The notes beneath the pieces are model-generated. The model did not search any database. It worked only from the letters and a program-made list of their open reading frames with translations, and was not told where the DNA came from. The position numbers and the translations under genes were made by a program. A stretch of 64,000 bases of DNA from Nonomuraea dietziae (GTDB lineage Bacteria; Actinomycetota; Actinomycetes; Streptosporangiales; Streptosporangiaceae), in contig NZ_JACIBV010000001.1 in NCBI RefSeq assembly GCF_014195505.1, forward strand, positions 1,736,001-1,800,000. Direction: 5' to 3'. This document shows positions 8,769 through 16,639 of the stretch, one piece after another. Each line of letters begins with the position of its first letter. Position 1 is the stretch's first letter.

Positions 8769-9335
8769 GTGGACGGGGGCATCGTGGTGGACCCGCTGCC
8801 CCTCGACAGCAGAGTCGCGATGGTCGACGAGCCGGGCGTGCCCGTCGTGACCATCGGCAGGGACGTCGCGCGCGCGGAGGACCCGTGGTGGGTGGCGGCC
8901 GACAGCGCGGGCAGCACGGCGACGGTGCTCGACCACCTCGCCGGGGCGGGGGCGCAGAGCATCGCGATGCTCTCCGTGGGCATCGGGTGGTCCTGGTTCG
9001 CCGATGCCCAGCAGACCTACAGGGAGTGGACAGCCGACAAGGGGATCGAGCCGATCCTGGTGCTGGCGCGGCCGGACAAGCTCGAGACGAGCGCGGTCTC
9101 GGCCGCCGCGGAGATCCTCGATCACCGCCCAGACGCCGTCTACGTGCCGCCGCAGTGGCTGGCGTCAGGCCTGCTGCGGGTGGCGCGGGAGCGTGGGTCG
9201 ACGTGCCCGGCGCCCTGCTGGTCGCCGTCGGCGTCGACAGCCATCTGGCCCGCACCAGCGCCGCCGCTCACAGCGGTCGACCTCCACCCCGCGGCGACGG
9301 CGGGGCAGGCCGTCGCTCGGGGGCCGCGGTCGTCT
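8769..9335 (+). pseudogene. Degraded LacI-family regulator (sensor domain only, frameshifted)
   Basis: The reading frame begins inside a LacI/GalR sugar-sensing domain: GGIVVDPLPLD, GVPVVTIGRD and AADSAGSTATVLDHLAGAG match the periplasmic-binding-protein-like core. The DNA-binding N-terminus is absent. Around 9190-9200 the homologous reading moves to another frame (VPGALLVAVGVDSHLA). Around 9262-9270 it returns to the first (LTAVDLHPAATAGQAV). Such regulators normally end with the TAVDL...GRRA-like segment seen here, so most of the sensor domain remains but cannot be translated as one chain. It is a broken gene. The missing 5' end abuts the transporter remnant. Confidence 0.75.
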
Positions 9336-9351
9336 GCTGTTGACTGCCGGG

Positions 9352-9900
9352 ATGAACATCGACTCGACGGGCACGAGCACGCGGGAATCGGTCCAGGTGC
9401 GGCGCTTCCACGAGGGCGACTCGGTGGAGGAGGTGACCCTCCTGCTCCACCGTGCGTACGCGGACCACGCCGCTGCCGGGCGGATCTTCTTCGCCTCCTA
9501 CCAGTCTCCACAAGACACCCGGCATCGCCTGAGCAAGGGCGAGTGCTGGATCGCCGTGAGAGATGACGCGCTGGTCGGGACCGTCACCGTGTCCGCCCCC
9601 CACACCGCTCCCACCGGCTACCCCGCACCCGAAGGAGCGGGGTCGTTCTGGCAACTGGCGGTGGATCCGTCGCAGCGGGGAAACGGGCTGGGACACCGGC
9701 TTCTGACACTGGCGGAGGCCAGGATGGCCGCCCTGGGTTCGACACACGCCGTCATCGACACCTCCGCGACAGCGGAAGACCTCGTGGCCTGGTACCGCCG
9801 GCGCGGATACGTGCCGATCGGGACGTGGCGGTGGGACGTCACCAACTACGACAGCGTCGTCCTCGCCAAGATCCTGCCGACGAAGCCGGATACTCCCTGA
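9352..9900 (+). CDS. GNAT-family N-acetyltransferase
   Basis: A 182-residue GCN5-related acetyltransferase. The acetyl-CoA loop is LAVDPSQRGNGLGHRLL (about residues 101-117), matching the Q/R-x-x-G-x-G/A pyrophosphate-binding motif. The YRRRGYVPIG segment near 148-157 is typical of the last GNAT strand and helix. The ATG at 9352 is chosen because an open frame to the left is only the LacI remnant read in another register. The acceptor could be a small molecule or protein and cannot be told. It is an isolated gene between relics. Confidence 0.85.
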   Translation: MNIDSTGTSTRESVQVRRFHEGDSVEEVTLLLHRAYADHAAAGRIFFASYQSPQDTRHRLSKGECWIAVRDDALVGTVTVSAPHTAPTGYPAPEGAGSFWQLAVDPSQRGNGLGHRLLTLAEARMAALGSTHAVIDTSATAEDLVAWYRRRGYVPIGTWRWDVTNYDSVVLAKILPTKPDTP

Positions 9901-9903
9901 GAA

Positions 9904-9997
9904 CCATCGTCTGGACTCGCGAGCGGCCACCGCGCTTCGGTGACCGGTCCGGCAGTAACGGCTCGATCCGCGCCCCCTGCGCATCAGTCACAGGCAC
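9904..9997 (-). pseudogene. N-terminal relic of an IS5-family transposase
   Basis: Reading the minus strand from a GTG at 9997, about 31 codons give VTDAQGARIEPLLPD followed by KRGGRSR. This is the well-known beginning of IS5/IS1182-like transposases (T/D-x-Q-W-x-R-I-E-P-L-L-P). The similarity stops near 9904 at the GNAT gene end. No terminal inverted repeats or DDE residues remain. It marks an old insertion and deletion at this spot. Confidence 0.6.
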
Positions 9998-10027
9998 ATC
10001 CCGAAACAGCCGGCCTGGCCGTGGTGG

Positions 10028-10711
10028 TCAGGCCGCGTCGTGGAAGACCAGGCCGAGCGTGTGCCGCAGGCCCCGCCGCACGGTGCTGACGCCGTGCCGT
10101 ACGGGCGCGGCAGACCAGCCGCGCGCCGAGCGCACGGGCCTGTCACGGGTGGTGAAGACCAGGCCGTGGCCCTGCCGCAGGAGCGTCACCGTGCCGCGGG
10201 ACTGGGCGCGCGGACGCTGCTCCACCAGCAGGAACTCACCGCCGTCGTAGTCGTCGCCCGGCCTGTCCAGGCCGATCACGACCTGCAGAGGGAAGACCAG
10301 GTCGCCGTACAGGTCGCGATGCAGGGCGTTCCAGTCGCCCTCGCGGTAGCGCAGCAGGATCGGGGTGGGCTTGGTCTGTCCCGCCGCGTGGCACATCTCC
10401 AGCCACTCCTCCAGGCTGTCGGGCCAGGGGGCTGGCTTGCCCAGTCTCGCGGCCCAGTCCCTGGCGATGGGCAGCAACCTCGGGTAGAGCGTGCTGCGCA
10501 ACTCCTGGACAAGGTCGGGGAAGGGCTGGGCGAAGTAGCGGTACTGCCCCCTGCCGAACCTGTAGCGCTCCATGTCGACCGTCGACCGGAACCGCGCGAC
10601 CTCGTCGTACAGTCCGGCGATCTCGCGGCACTGCGCCTCGGTGAGGAGCGGGCCCGTGGGCGCGCATCCGTAGGCGTCCATCTCCTGTGCCCATGCCTCA
10701 GGGTTCATCAT
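10028..10711 (-). CDS. 2OG-Fe(II) oxygenase (DUF2086/PF09859-type, DNA-repair associated)
   Basis: A 227-residue iron- and 2-oxoglutarate-dependent dioxygenase. The metal triad is visible as HRD (H131, D133) in WNALHRDLYGDLVFPLQ and a distal H206 in PVRHGVS, followed by RGLRHTLGLVFHDA at the C-terminus. This family is annotated as an oxygenase acting on damaged nucleic acid and is distinct from classical AlkB. Two adjacent ATG codons occur; the first (10711) is 5 bases after AAGGA. The next gene upstream, 20 bases away, is an O6-alkylguanine methyltransferase, so the pair probably handles alkylated DNA. Activity on DNA is inferred from family and context. Confidence 0.85.
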   Translation of the reverse strand: MMNPEAWAQEMDAYGCAPTGPLLTEAQCREIAGLYDEVARFRSTVDMERYRFGRGQYRYFAQPFPDLVQELRSTLYPRLLPIARDWAARLGKPAPWPDSLEEWLEMCHAAGQTKPTPILLRYREGDWNALHRDLYGDLVFPLQVVIGLDRPGDDYDGGEFLLVEQRPRAQSRGTVTLLRQGHGLVFTTRDRPVRSARGWSAAPVRHGVSTVRRGLRHTLGLVFHDAA

Positions 10712-10731
10712 GGTCGTCCTTCCGTGGAGGG

Positions 10732-11220
10732 TCACACGAACAGCGGCTGGAGCGCGCCCTCGTGGGTGAGCAGGAGCCGCTTGCGCTCCAGTCCGCCCGC
10801 GTAGCCGGTCAGCGACCCCGTCGCGCCGATGACGCGGTGGCAGGGCCTGACGATCAGCAGCGGGTTGGCGCCGATCGCCGCACCGACGGCGCGGATGCGG
10901 TCCCTTGGCGCGCCGATCCGCTCGGCGAGCTGCCCGTAGGTGATCGTGGTGCCGTAGGGAACGCTCTCCACCGCGCGCCAGACCTTCTGCTGGTACGGGG
11001 TGCCCTCTCCGGCCAGGGGCAGGTCGAAGTCGCGCAGGTCGCCGTCGAAGTAGGCGCGCAGCTGGCCGGTGATCGCGGCCAACGCCGCCGCGTCCTCGGT
11101 CCACCCGGGCTGGACGGCAGCGGCCCACGTCAGCGACGTCAGCCGTACGCCGTCGGTGTCCTTGTCCCCGGTGAGCAGCAACGGGCCCAGCGGGCTCTCG
11201 GTCGTGGTGTAGACGGTCAT
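10732..11220 (-). CDS. ogt: Methylated-DNA--[protein]-cysteine S-methyltransferase
   Basis: A 162-residue suicide methyltransferase that removes alkyl groups from O6-guanine. The active-site motif PCHRVIG places the acceptor cysteine at residue 127. GTPYQQKVWRAVESVPYGTTITYGQLA (about 73-99) is the conserved start of the DNA-binding domain, with R110 in the recognition helix area. The length fits Ogt/Ada-C proteins without the AdaA domain. GAGGAGGAGAG just before the ATG is a strong ribosome binding site. It is followed by the 2OG oxygenase and forms a repair pair with it. No Ada-type regulator is adjacent. Confidence 0.95.
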   Translation of the reverse strand: MTVYTTTESPLGPLLLTGDKDTDGVRLTSLTWAAAVQPGWTEDAAALAAITGQLRAYFDGDLRDFDLPLAGEGTPYQQKVWRAVESVPYGTTITYGQLAERIGAPRDRIRAVGAAIGANPLLIVRPCHRVIGATGSLTGYAGGLERKRLLLTHEGALQPLFV

Positions 11221-11308
11221 CTCTCCTCCTCGCCTTGTATAACGCGATTCCAGCCGCCGACCTCGGCGGTTTTCGGACCTCGCGCTGGGAGGCGGGAGAG
11301 GTGACGGG

Positions 11309-12232
11309 CTAAGACAATCCGGCGACGCCCCCGAGCGATCCCGGCTCGCAGCCGAACCTCGCCAGCAACGCGGTGAGGGTGGGGCCGAGGGGGGCGTCGA
11401 GGGCGAGGTGGGCGTCGCCGTCGCCGCGTGTGGGGCCCTGGTTGACGATCACGACGGGGACGCCGTGGTCGGCCGCCCGCCGTACGAACCGGTAGCCGGA
11501 CATCACGGTCAGCGAGGAGCCCAGTACCAGCAGCAGGCCGGCCTGTTCGGTCAGCTCGTAGCACTCCGCGACGCGGGGGCGCGGCACGTTCTCGCCGAAG
11601 AAGATGACGTCGGGCTTGAGCAGGCCGCCGCAGCCGGCGCAGTCGACGATCTCGAACGCGCCGATCTGGTCGTCGGCGAGGACGGCGTCGCCGTCGGGGT
11701 TGATGGCATCGGCGGCGCCGAGCCAGCCGGGGTTGGCCGCGTTCAGCCGCTGCTCGAGCCACTCCCTCGAGGTGCGCTCCCCGCACGACAGGCAGACCAC
11801 GCGGTGCAGGCTGCCGTGCAGCTCGACCACCTGCTCCGCGCCCGCCGCCTGGTGCAGGCCGTCCACGTTCTGCGTGATGATGCCGCTCACCAGCCCCATC
11901 GACTGCAGGCCCGCGACGGCGCGGTGGCCGGCGTTCCAGCCCGCGTGCGCGATGTGCCGCCATCCCAGGTGGCTGCGGGCCCAGTAGCGCCGCCTGGCGG
12001 CGGCGCTGCCGACGAAGGCCTGGTAGGTCATCGGCTCCGCCCTGCGCCTGCGGCCTGTCTCGCCCCGGTAGTCGGGGATGCCCGACTCCGTCGACAGCCC
12101 GGCTCCGCTCAGGACGAGCACCCCGCCGTCGCCGACGAGGTCGACCAGCATGTCGAACGCGGGGACCGCCCGGCCCGCCTCATCTCGCACCGCCTGCGTC
12201 ACCCTTCCATGGTGCCCGAAGGCTCGGCTCAC
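11309..12232 (-). CDS. NAD-dependent protein deacylase, sirtuin family
   Basis: A protein of up to 307 residues of the Sir2 family, which removes acyl groups from lysines using NAD+. Motifs are LSGAGLSTESGIPDYRG (NAD-binding GAG and arginine), TQNVDGLHQAAG, the catalytic histidine in ELHGSLH, and two zinc-binding Cys pairs (CLSC, CAGC). VLGSSLTVMSGY and VNQGPTR complete the NAD pocket. The start is uncertain: a GTG at 12232 gives the longest form but lacks a clear ribosome site, and a GTG at 12202 is possible. It lies just after a TetR gene on the same strand. Target proteins are unknown. Confidence 0.93.
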   Translation of the reverse strand: MSRAFGHHGRVTQAVRDEAGRAVPAFDMLVDLVGDGGVLVLSGAGLSTESGIPDYRGETGRRRRAEPMTYQAFVGSAAARRRYWARSHLGWRHIAHAGWNAGHRAVAGLQSMGLVSGIITQNVDGLHQAAGAEQVVELHGSLHRVVCLSCGERTSREWLEQRLNAANPGWLGAADAINPDGDAVLADDQIGAFEIVDCAGCGGLLKPDVIFFGENVPRPRVAECYELTEQAGLLLVLGSSLTVMSGYRFVRRAADHGVPVVIVNQGPTRGDGDAHLALDAPLGPTLTALLARFGCEPGSLGGVAGLS

Positions 12233-12252
12233 CTGCGACGCGGCGTCCAGGC

Positions 12253-12807
12253 TCAGCGGTGGGTGCGCAGGCCTGCGGTGATCAGGTTGATCGCGGTGTC
12301 GAAGGCGGGCTCGCTCTCCTCCTCGGCGATGTGGCCCAGGTTCTCCGCCAGCACGAAGCCCGAGACGAAGGCGTGCAGCACGTCCGCCGTACGCTCCCGC
12401 TCCTCCTCCGGCGTCCCCGCGTCACGCAGGATCCGGTCGAGGACGTCCCACAGCCCGCCCTGTCTCGGCATGGTGACCTCGGGGTGGTGGTGCACGTATC
12501 GCCACAGCGACGGGTGGGTGCGGGCCAGCCTGCGATAGGCGTGGGCCAGCGCGCGCAGCTGGTCGGGCCACGGGGCGCCGTCGTCGGGTGGCAGCTGGAG
12601 CAGCGGCGCCACGTTCAGGCACAGCGTCCTGATGAGCTCCGTCTTGTTGGCTACGTGGTGGTAGAGGGACATCGGGTTGACGTCGAGCTCGGCGGCGAGC
12701 TTGCGCATGGACAGCGACTCCACGCCGCCCGCGTCGATCAGCCGCAGGGCGGTGCCGAGGATCTCCTGGAGGGTCAGGGGCGTCCCCCGCCGTGCGCTCA
12801 CTGCCAT
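12253..12807 (-). CDS. TetR-family repressor divergent from CYP102
   Basis: A 184-residue TetR regulator. The N-terminal HTH reads LTLQEILGTALRLIDAGG then KLAAELDVNPMSLYHHVANK (about residues 32-51). The C-terminal domain resembles TetR_C_1 ligand-binding domains (PSLWRYVHHHPEV, VLHAFVSGFVLAE). No Shine-Dalgarno sequence precedes the ATG, but TACCAT lies 7 bases upstream as a -10 element, suggesting a leaderless message. The ATG itself lies within one of two palindromic operators. It almost certainly represses the divergent self-sufficient P450, as BM3R1 represses P450 BM3. The inducer is likely a hydrophobic molecule such as a fatty acid, which is an inference. Confidence 0.9.
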   Translation of the reverse strand: MAVSARRGTPLTLQEILGTALRLIDAGGVESLSMRKLAAELDVNPMSLYHHVANKTELIRTLCLNVAPLLQLPPDDGAPWPDQLRALAHAYRRLARTHPSLWRYVHHHPEVTMPRQGGLWDVLDRILRDAGTPEEERERTADVLHAFVSGFVLAENLGHIAEEESEPAFDTAINLITAGLRTHR

Positions 12808-12843
12808 ACACCGTATGGTAGCGTCAACCATACGGTGTATGGC
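12803..12843. promoter_or_regulatory. Paired TetR operators between the tetR and CYP102 genes
   Basis: A 17-base perfect inverted repeat (12803-12819 and 12827-12843, 7-base spacer). Each arm is itself a near-palindrome with half-sites CCATAC and GTATGG separated by 3 bases (12804-12818 and 12828-12842). The centres are 24 bases apart, so two dimers could bind on similar helix faces. The left site covers the regulator's ATG and its -10 TACCAT. The right site lies 20 bases before the P450 start. Confidence 0.85.
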
Positions 12844-12861
12844 TACTCCTGGGGAGTGCTC

Positions 12862-15800
12862 ATGAAGACGATTCCGGCCCCACAAGGGCTGCCGTTGCTC
12901 GGCAACACGCTGCAGGTGCCCGCGCACGCGCCCGCCCTGTACTTCGAGCAGGTCGCGAAGAGGTACGAGGAGGGCATCTTCCAGCTCGAGCTGGTCGGCC
13001 GCCGCGTGCTGTTCGTCTACGACCCCGACCTGGTCGCCGAGGTCAGCGACGAGACCCGCTTCTACAAGGGCATCGATCCCCCGCTGAGCACGGTCCGCGA
13101 CTTCGCCGGTGACGGGCTGTTCACCGCCAGGCACGACGAGCCGGTCTGGGGTCACGCGCACCGCATCCTCATGCCGGCCTTCAGCCAGCGCTCGATGAAG
13201 GCCTACTTCCCGCAGATGCTGGAGGTGGCCGAGCAGCTGACCGAGTCGTGGGCGGGCCGCCAGGGCCGGGACCTGCCGGTGACCGACGACATGACCAGGC
13301 TCACGCTCGACACCATCTCCCTCACCGGGTTCGGGTACAGGTTCCGTTCCTTCGACTCTCCCGAGCTGCACCCGTTCCTGCTGGCGATGGGCGGCGCGCT
13401 GACCGAGGCCATGCTCCGCCTCCAGCAGCTGCCCATCGTCACCAAGATGAGGCGCAGGCAGGAGCTGGCCTACCGCGACGACATCGCCGTCATGCAAGAG
13501 CTGGTCGACGAGGTGATCAGGCAGCGCAGGGCCGAAGGCGGCGGCGGGACCAAGGACCTGCTCGGTCTCATGCTGGAGGCCTCCGACCCGCAGACGGGCG
13601 AGCGGCTGTCGGACGAGAACATCCGCAACCAGGTCCTGACCTTCCTCATCGCCGGCCACGAGACGACCAGCGGCCTGCTCTCCTTCGCGATGTACAACCT
13701 GCTGCGCGACCCGCACACGCTGGCTAGGGCCTATGACGAGGTCGACAGGCTGCTGCCGGGCGACGAGCCGCCCACCTACGAGACGATCATGAAGCTCGAG
13801 GTGATCCCGCGCATCCTGGAGGAGACGCTGCGGATCTGGTCGCCGATCCCCGCGTACGGCGTGAACGCCTACGAGGACACCACGATCGGCGGCTACCCGG
13901 TGCCGAAGGGTCAGAAGATCGTCGTGCTGCTGCCATCGCTGCAGCGCCACCCCAAGGCGTGGGAGCGGCCGGAGGAGTTCGACATCGACCGCTGGCTGCC
14001 CGAGAACAAGAAGAACCACCACCCCGCCGCCTACAAGCCGTTCGGCAACGGCGAGCGGGCCTGCATCGGCCGGCAGTTCGCGCTCACCGAGGCGCGGCTG
14101 GCGCTGGCGATGATCCTGCGCCGTTTCGCCGTCTCCGACCCCGCCGTCTACCGGATGGAGATCAAGCAGACGCTCACCCTCAAGCCCGACGGCTTCACGA
14201 TCAGGGTGCGCGAGCGCAGGCCGCACGAGCGCTCGGCCGTCCACGTTCTGCCCGCCGAGCAGGCCGACCAGCACGACATCGCGGTCACGGGCGTGGCGCT
14301 CACCGTCGCCTACGGCTCCAACCTGGGCACCTGCGCCGACATCGCCGAACGGCTCGCCGAGCGGGCCGGCAGGTCCGGCTTCGCGACCACGCTGACCAGC
14401 CTGGACGACCTGGAGCCTCCCTCCGAGGGGCTGCTGCTGGTGGTGGCCTCCTCCTACAACGGCAAGGCGCCCGACAACGCCCAGCGATTCGACGCCCTCG
14501 AGGACCTTCCCGACCTGTCGGAGGTACGGCTGGCGCTGCTCGGCTGCGGCAACACCCAGTGGCCCACCTACCAGGACTTCCCCCGCCGCGCCTTCGACAA
14601 GCTCACGGCCGCGGGCGCCGTCCCGCTGGTCGAACGTGGAGAGGCGGACGCCGACGGCGACTTCGACGGCGACGTCTCGGCGTGGACGGCGAAGCTGTGG
14701 GCGGCGCTGGCGCAGGAGTACAGCGCCTCGGCGGCCGACGCGGGGCCGCGCTACGAGATGGAGGTGCTCACCGAGGCCGAGGTGCGGCCCGCCGTGGTGT
14801 CGGAGCGCGCCGTCCCGCTGACCGTGGTCTCCAACAGGGAGCTGACCGGCGACCCCACGGGCCTGTGGGACTTCTCGCTGGAGCAGCCGCGTCCAGGCGT
14901 CCGCTCGATCGTGGCCGAGCTGCCCGAGGGCGTGGAGTACGAGCCGGGCGACCACCTGGCGGTGTTCGCCAAGAACGATCCCGAGCTGGTGGAGTGGGCG
15001 CTGCGCTGCCTGCGCGTCCCGCGCGACAGGGTCGTGCGGCTGCGCGCCCACGGGCACACCCACCTGCCGGTGGACACCCCCGTGACGGCGGGCCTGCTGC
15101 TCACCGACTTCGCCGAGCTGCAGGAGGTGGCCACCCGCTCCGACCTGGAGGCACTGGCCGCGCACACCGGCTGCCCGTGGACCAGAAGCCAGCTGGCGGC
15201 GCTGACCGCCGACTACGCCGACGAGGTGCTCGCCAAGCGGCTGTCGGTGCTCACGCTGCTGGAGCGCTTCCCCGCCGTGGAGCTGCCGCTGCCGGTCTTC
15301 CTCGAGCTCGCGGGACCGATCAGGCCGCGCTACTACTCGATCTCCTCCTCGCCGCTGGCCGAGCCCGGCAGGGTGCGGATCACCGTGGGGCTCGTGGAGG
15401 GGCCGGCGTGGTCGGGCGGCGGCGCCTACCGCGGCATGTGCTCGGCCTACCTGGCGGGGCTGGCCGAGGGCGAGGTCTTCTACGGCTACATCAGGGTGCC
15501 CGCGCCGCCGTTCAGGCTGCCTGACGACCCGGCCACGCCGGTCGTCCTGGTCGGGCCTGGCACCGGGTTCGCGCCGCTGCGCGGCTTCATGGAGCAGCGG
15601 GCGCTGACCGGGGCCCAGGGCAGGGCCGAGGTGTTCACCGGGTGCCGTCACCCCGAGCACGACCTGCTCTACAAGGAGGAGGTCGAGGCGTGGGCCGCGG
15701 CCGAGGGGGTGCGCGTGCACACGGCGTTCTCCGCGGTCGAGGGGCATCCCTACCGGTTCGTCCAGGACGCCGTGGCGGCGCAGGCCGACGCGGTGTGGGA

Positions 15801-15972
15801 GCTGCTCCAGCAGGGCGCGCACGTCTACGTCTGCGGCGACGGGCTGCGGATGGCGCCGGCCGTACGGCAGGCGCTGCTGGCGATCCACCGCGAGAGGGCG
15901 GAGGGCGACGCCGAGGCGTGGCTGGCGGGGCTGGAGGCCGAGGGCCGCTATCAGCAGGACGTGTTCGCCTGA
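12862..15972 (+). CDS. Self-sufficient cytochrome P450/NADPH-P450 reductase (CYP102 type)
   Basis: A 1036-residue fusion that hydroxylates fatty acids or similar substrates with NADPH and O2. The heme domain (1 to about 460) has the oxygen-activation motif AGHETT at 264-269, the ExxR helix EETLRIW and the heme-binding FGNGERACIG with Cys401. These positions are almost the same as in P450 BM3 (A264, C400). A flavodoxin domain begins near 479 (TVAYGSNLGT). FAD/NADPH ferredoxin-reductase modules follow (RYYSISSSP, GPGTGFAPLRGF, CGDGLRMAPAV). GGGGAG lies 5 bases before the ATG at 12862. A BM3R1-like TetR gene is divergent. The 3' end overlaps a convergent TetR gene by 22 bases. Family assignment is very secure; substrate range is inferred. 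Confidence 0.97.
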   Translation: MKTIPAPQGLPLLGNTLQVPAHAPALYFEQVAKRYEEGIFQLELVGRRVLFVYDPDLVAEVSDETRFYKGIDPPLSTVRDFAGDGLFTARHDEPVWGHAHRILMPAFSQRSMKAYFPQMLEVAEQLTESWAGRQGRDLPVTDDMTRLTLDTISLTGFGYRFRSFDSPELHPFLLAMGGALTEAMLRLQQLPIVTKMRRRQELAYRDDIAVMQELVDEVIRQRRAEGGGGTKDLLGLMLEASDPQTGERLSDENIRNQVLTFLIAGHETTSGLLSFAMYNLLRDPHTLARAYDEVDRLLPGDEPPTYETIMKLEVIPRILEETLRIWSPIPAYGVNAYEDTTIGGYPVPKGQKIVVLLPSLQRHPKAWERPEEFDIDRWLPENKKNHHPAAYKPFGNGERACIGRQFALTEARLALAMILRRFAVSDPAVYRMEIKQTLTLKPDGFTIRVRERRPHERSAVHVLPAEQADQHDIAVTGVALTVAYGSNLGTCADIAERLAERAGRSGFATTLTSLDDLEPPSEGLLLVVASSYNGKAPDNAQRFDALEDLPDLSEVRLALLGCGNTQWPTYQDFPRRAFDKLTAAGAVPLVERGEADADGDFDGDVSAWTAKLWAALAQEYSASAADAGPRYEMEVLTEAEVRPAVVSERAVPLTVVSNRELTGDPTGLWDFSLEQPRPGVRSIVAELPEGVEYEPGDHLAVFAKNDPELVEWALRCLRVPRDRVVRLRAHGHTHLPVDTPVTAGLLLTDFAELQEVATRSDLEALAAHTGCPWTRSQLAALTADYADEVLAKRLSVLTLLERFPAVELPLPVFLELAGPIRPRYYSISSSPLAEPGRVRITVGLVEGPAWSGGGAYRGMCSAYLAGLAEGEVFYGYIRVPAPPFRLPDDPATPVVLVGPGTGFAPLRGFMEQRALTGAQGRAEVFTGCRHPEHDLLYKEEVEAWAAAEGVRVHTAFSAVEGHPYRFVQDAVAAQADAVWELLQQGAHVYVCGDGLRMAPAVRQALLAIHRERAEGDAEAWLAGLEAEGRYQQDVFA

Positions 15973-16571
15973 TCGCGCAGCCCGAAAAGGAGGGCGCGCA
16001 CGCCTTCGTCGAGCACCCGCTCGCCCTCCTCCCGCGAGTCGAGGAACCAGCCGGGCAGCGGGCTGCGCAGCGCGTGGGTGAGCTCGATGCCGACGATGCC
16101 GTGGATCGTCGTCCACACCAGGTAGGCCGCCCTGTCCGGCTCTCCCTGGCGGCCGAGCCCCGCCGCCTCCACCGCGTCCGCGAGCAGGTGGAAGGTCAAC
16201 TCGAGCGCCTCGCGCCGCAGCTCGGGCGAGGGGTCGAAGTCGGGTAGCGGCCGCTCGAACATCAGCGCGAAGAGCGAGGGGTCGGCCAGGGCGAACGCGC
16301 GGTAGCCCGCCGCCACGGCCATGACGCGGTCGACGGGGTCGCCGCAGGGCGCCAGAGCGGTGGTCAGCGCGTCGCGCAGGGCGTGGAAGCCGTGCAGGTA
16401 GATGGCTTCGAGCAGCCCGGCGCGCCCGCCGAAGCAGGTGTAGATGCCCATCGTGGACGTGCCCGCGGCCTCGGCCACCCTCCTCAGGGTCAGGTGCGCG
16501 GCCCCCTGCTCGCGAAGGACGCGCACTCCCGCGTCGAGGAGTTCTTTCGAGGTTCTTACGGCCTGGCCCAC
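15951..16571 (-). CDS. TetR-family transcriptional regulator
   Basis: A 206-residue TetR protein. The HTH region has VRTSKELLDAGVRVLREQG and VAEAAGTSTMGIYTCFGGRAG (about residues 32-52). The C-terminal domain is of the type with TIHGIVGIELTHAL (TetR_C_13-like). The start is a GTG at 16571, preceded by AGGGTGAGAG, though the spacing to the nearest purines is tight. It is convergent with and overlaps the CYP102 gene by 22 bases. It is divergent from a small membrane protein, with a palindromic operator between, so that gene is its likely target. Ligand unknown. Confidence 0.88.
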   Translation of the reverse strand: MGQAVRTSKELLDAGVRVLREQGAAHLTLRRVAEAAGTSTMGIYTCFGGRAGLLEAIYLHGFHALRDALTTALAPCGDPVDRVMAVAAGYRAFALADPSLFALMFERPLPDFDPSPELRREALELTFHLLADAVEAAGLGRQGEPDRAAYLVWTTIHGIVGIELTHALRSPLPGWFLDSREEGERVLDEGVRALLFGLRDQANTSC

Positions 16572-16602
16572 CCTCTCACCCTAACGGTCAATAACACGGA
16601 TG

Positions 16603-16616
16603 ATAACGAGCGTTAT
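16603..16616. promoter_or_regulatory. Palindromic operator ATAACG-AG-CGTTAT
   Basis: ATAACG (16603-16608) and CGTTAT (16611-16616) form a perfect 6-base inverted repeat with a 2-base centre. They sit inside a broader imperfect repeat (CGGTCA...TGACCG, about 16585-16621). It lies 31 bases upstream of the TetR GTG and 23 before the membrane-protein ATG, as expected for an operator controlling both. Confidence 0.65.
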
Positions 16617-16639
16617 GACCGAGAGAAGGGACCTGCGCC

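Noticed and set aside
8034..9125. Minus-strand open frame opposite the DUF2278 gene
   Set aside because: No family features; it is a shadow of the DUF2278 and LacI-remnant frames.
12820..16116. Long minus-strand open frame continuing the TetR gene through the CYP102 region
   Set aside because: Only the last 184 codons match TetR. The upstream part is antisense to the P450 and has no homologous motifs.
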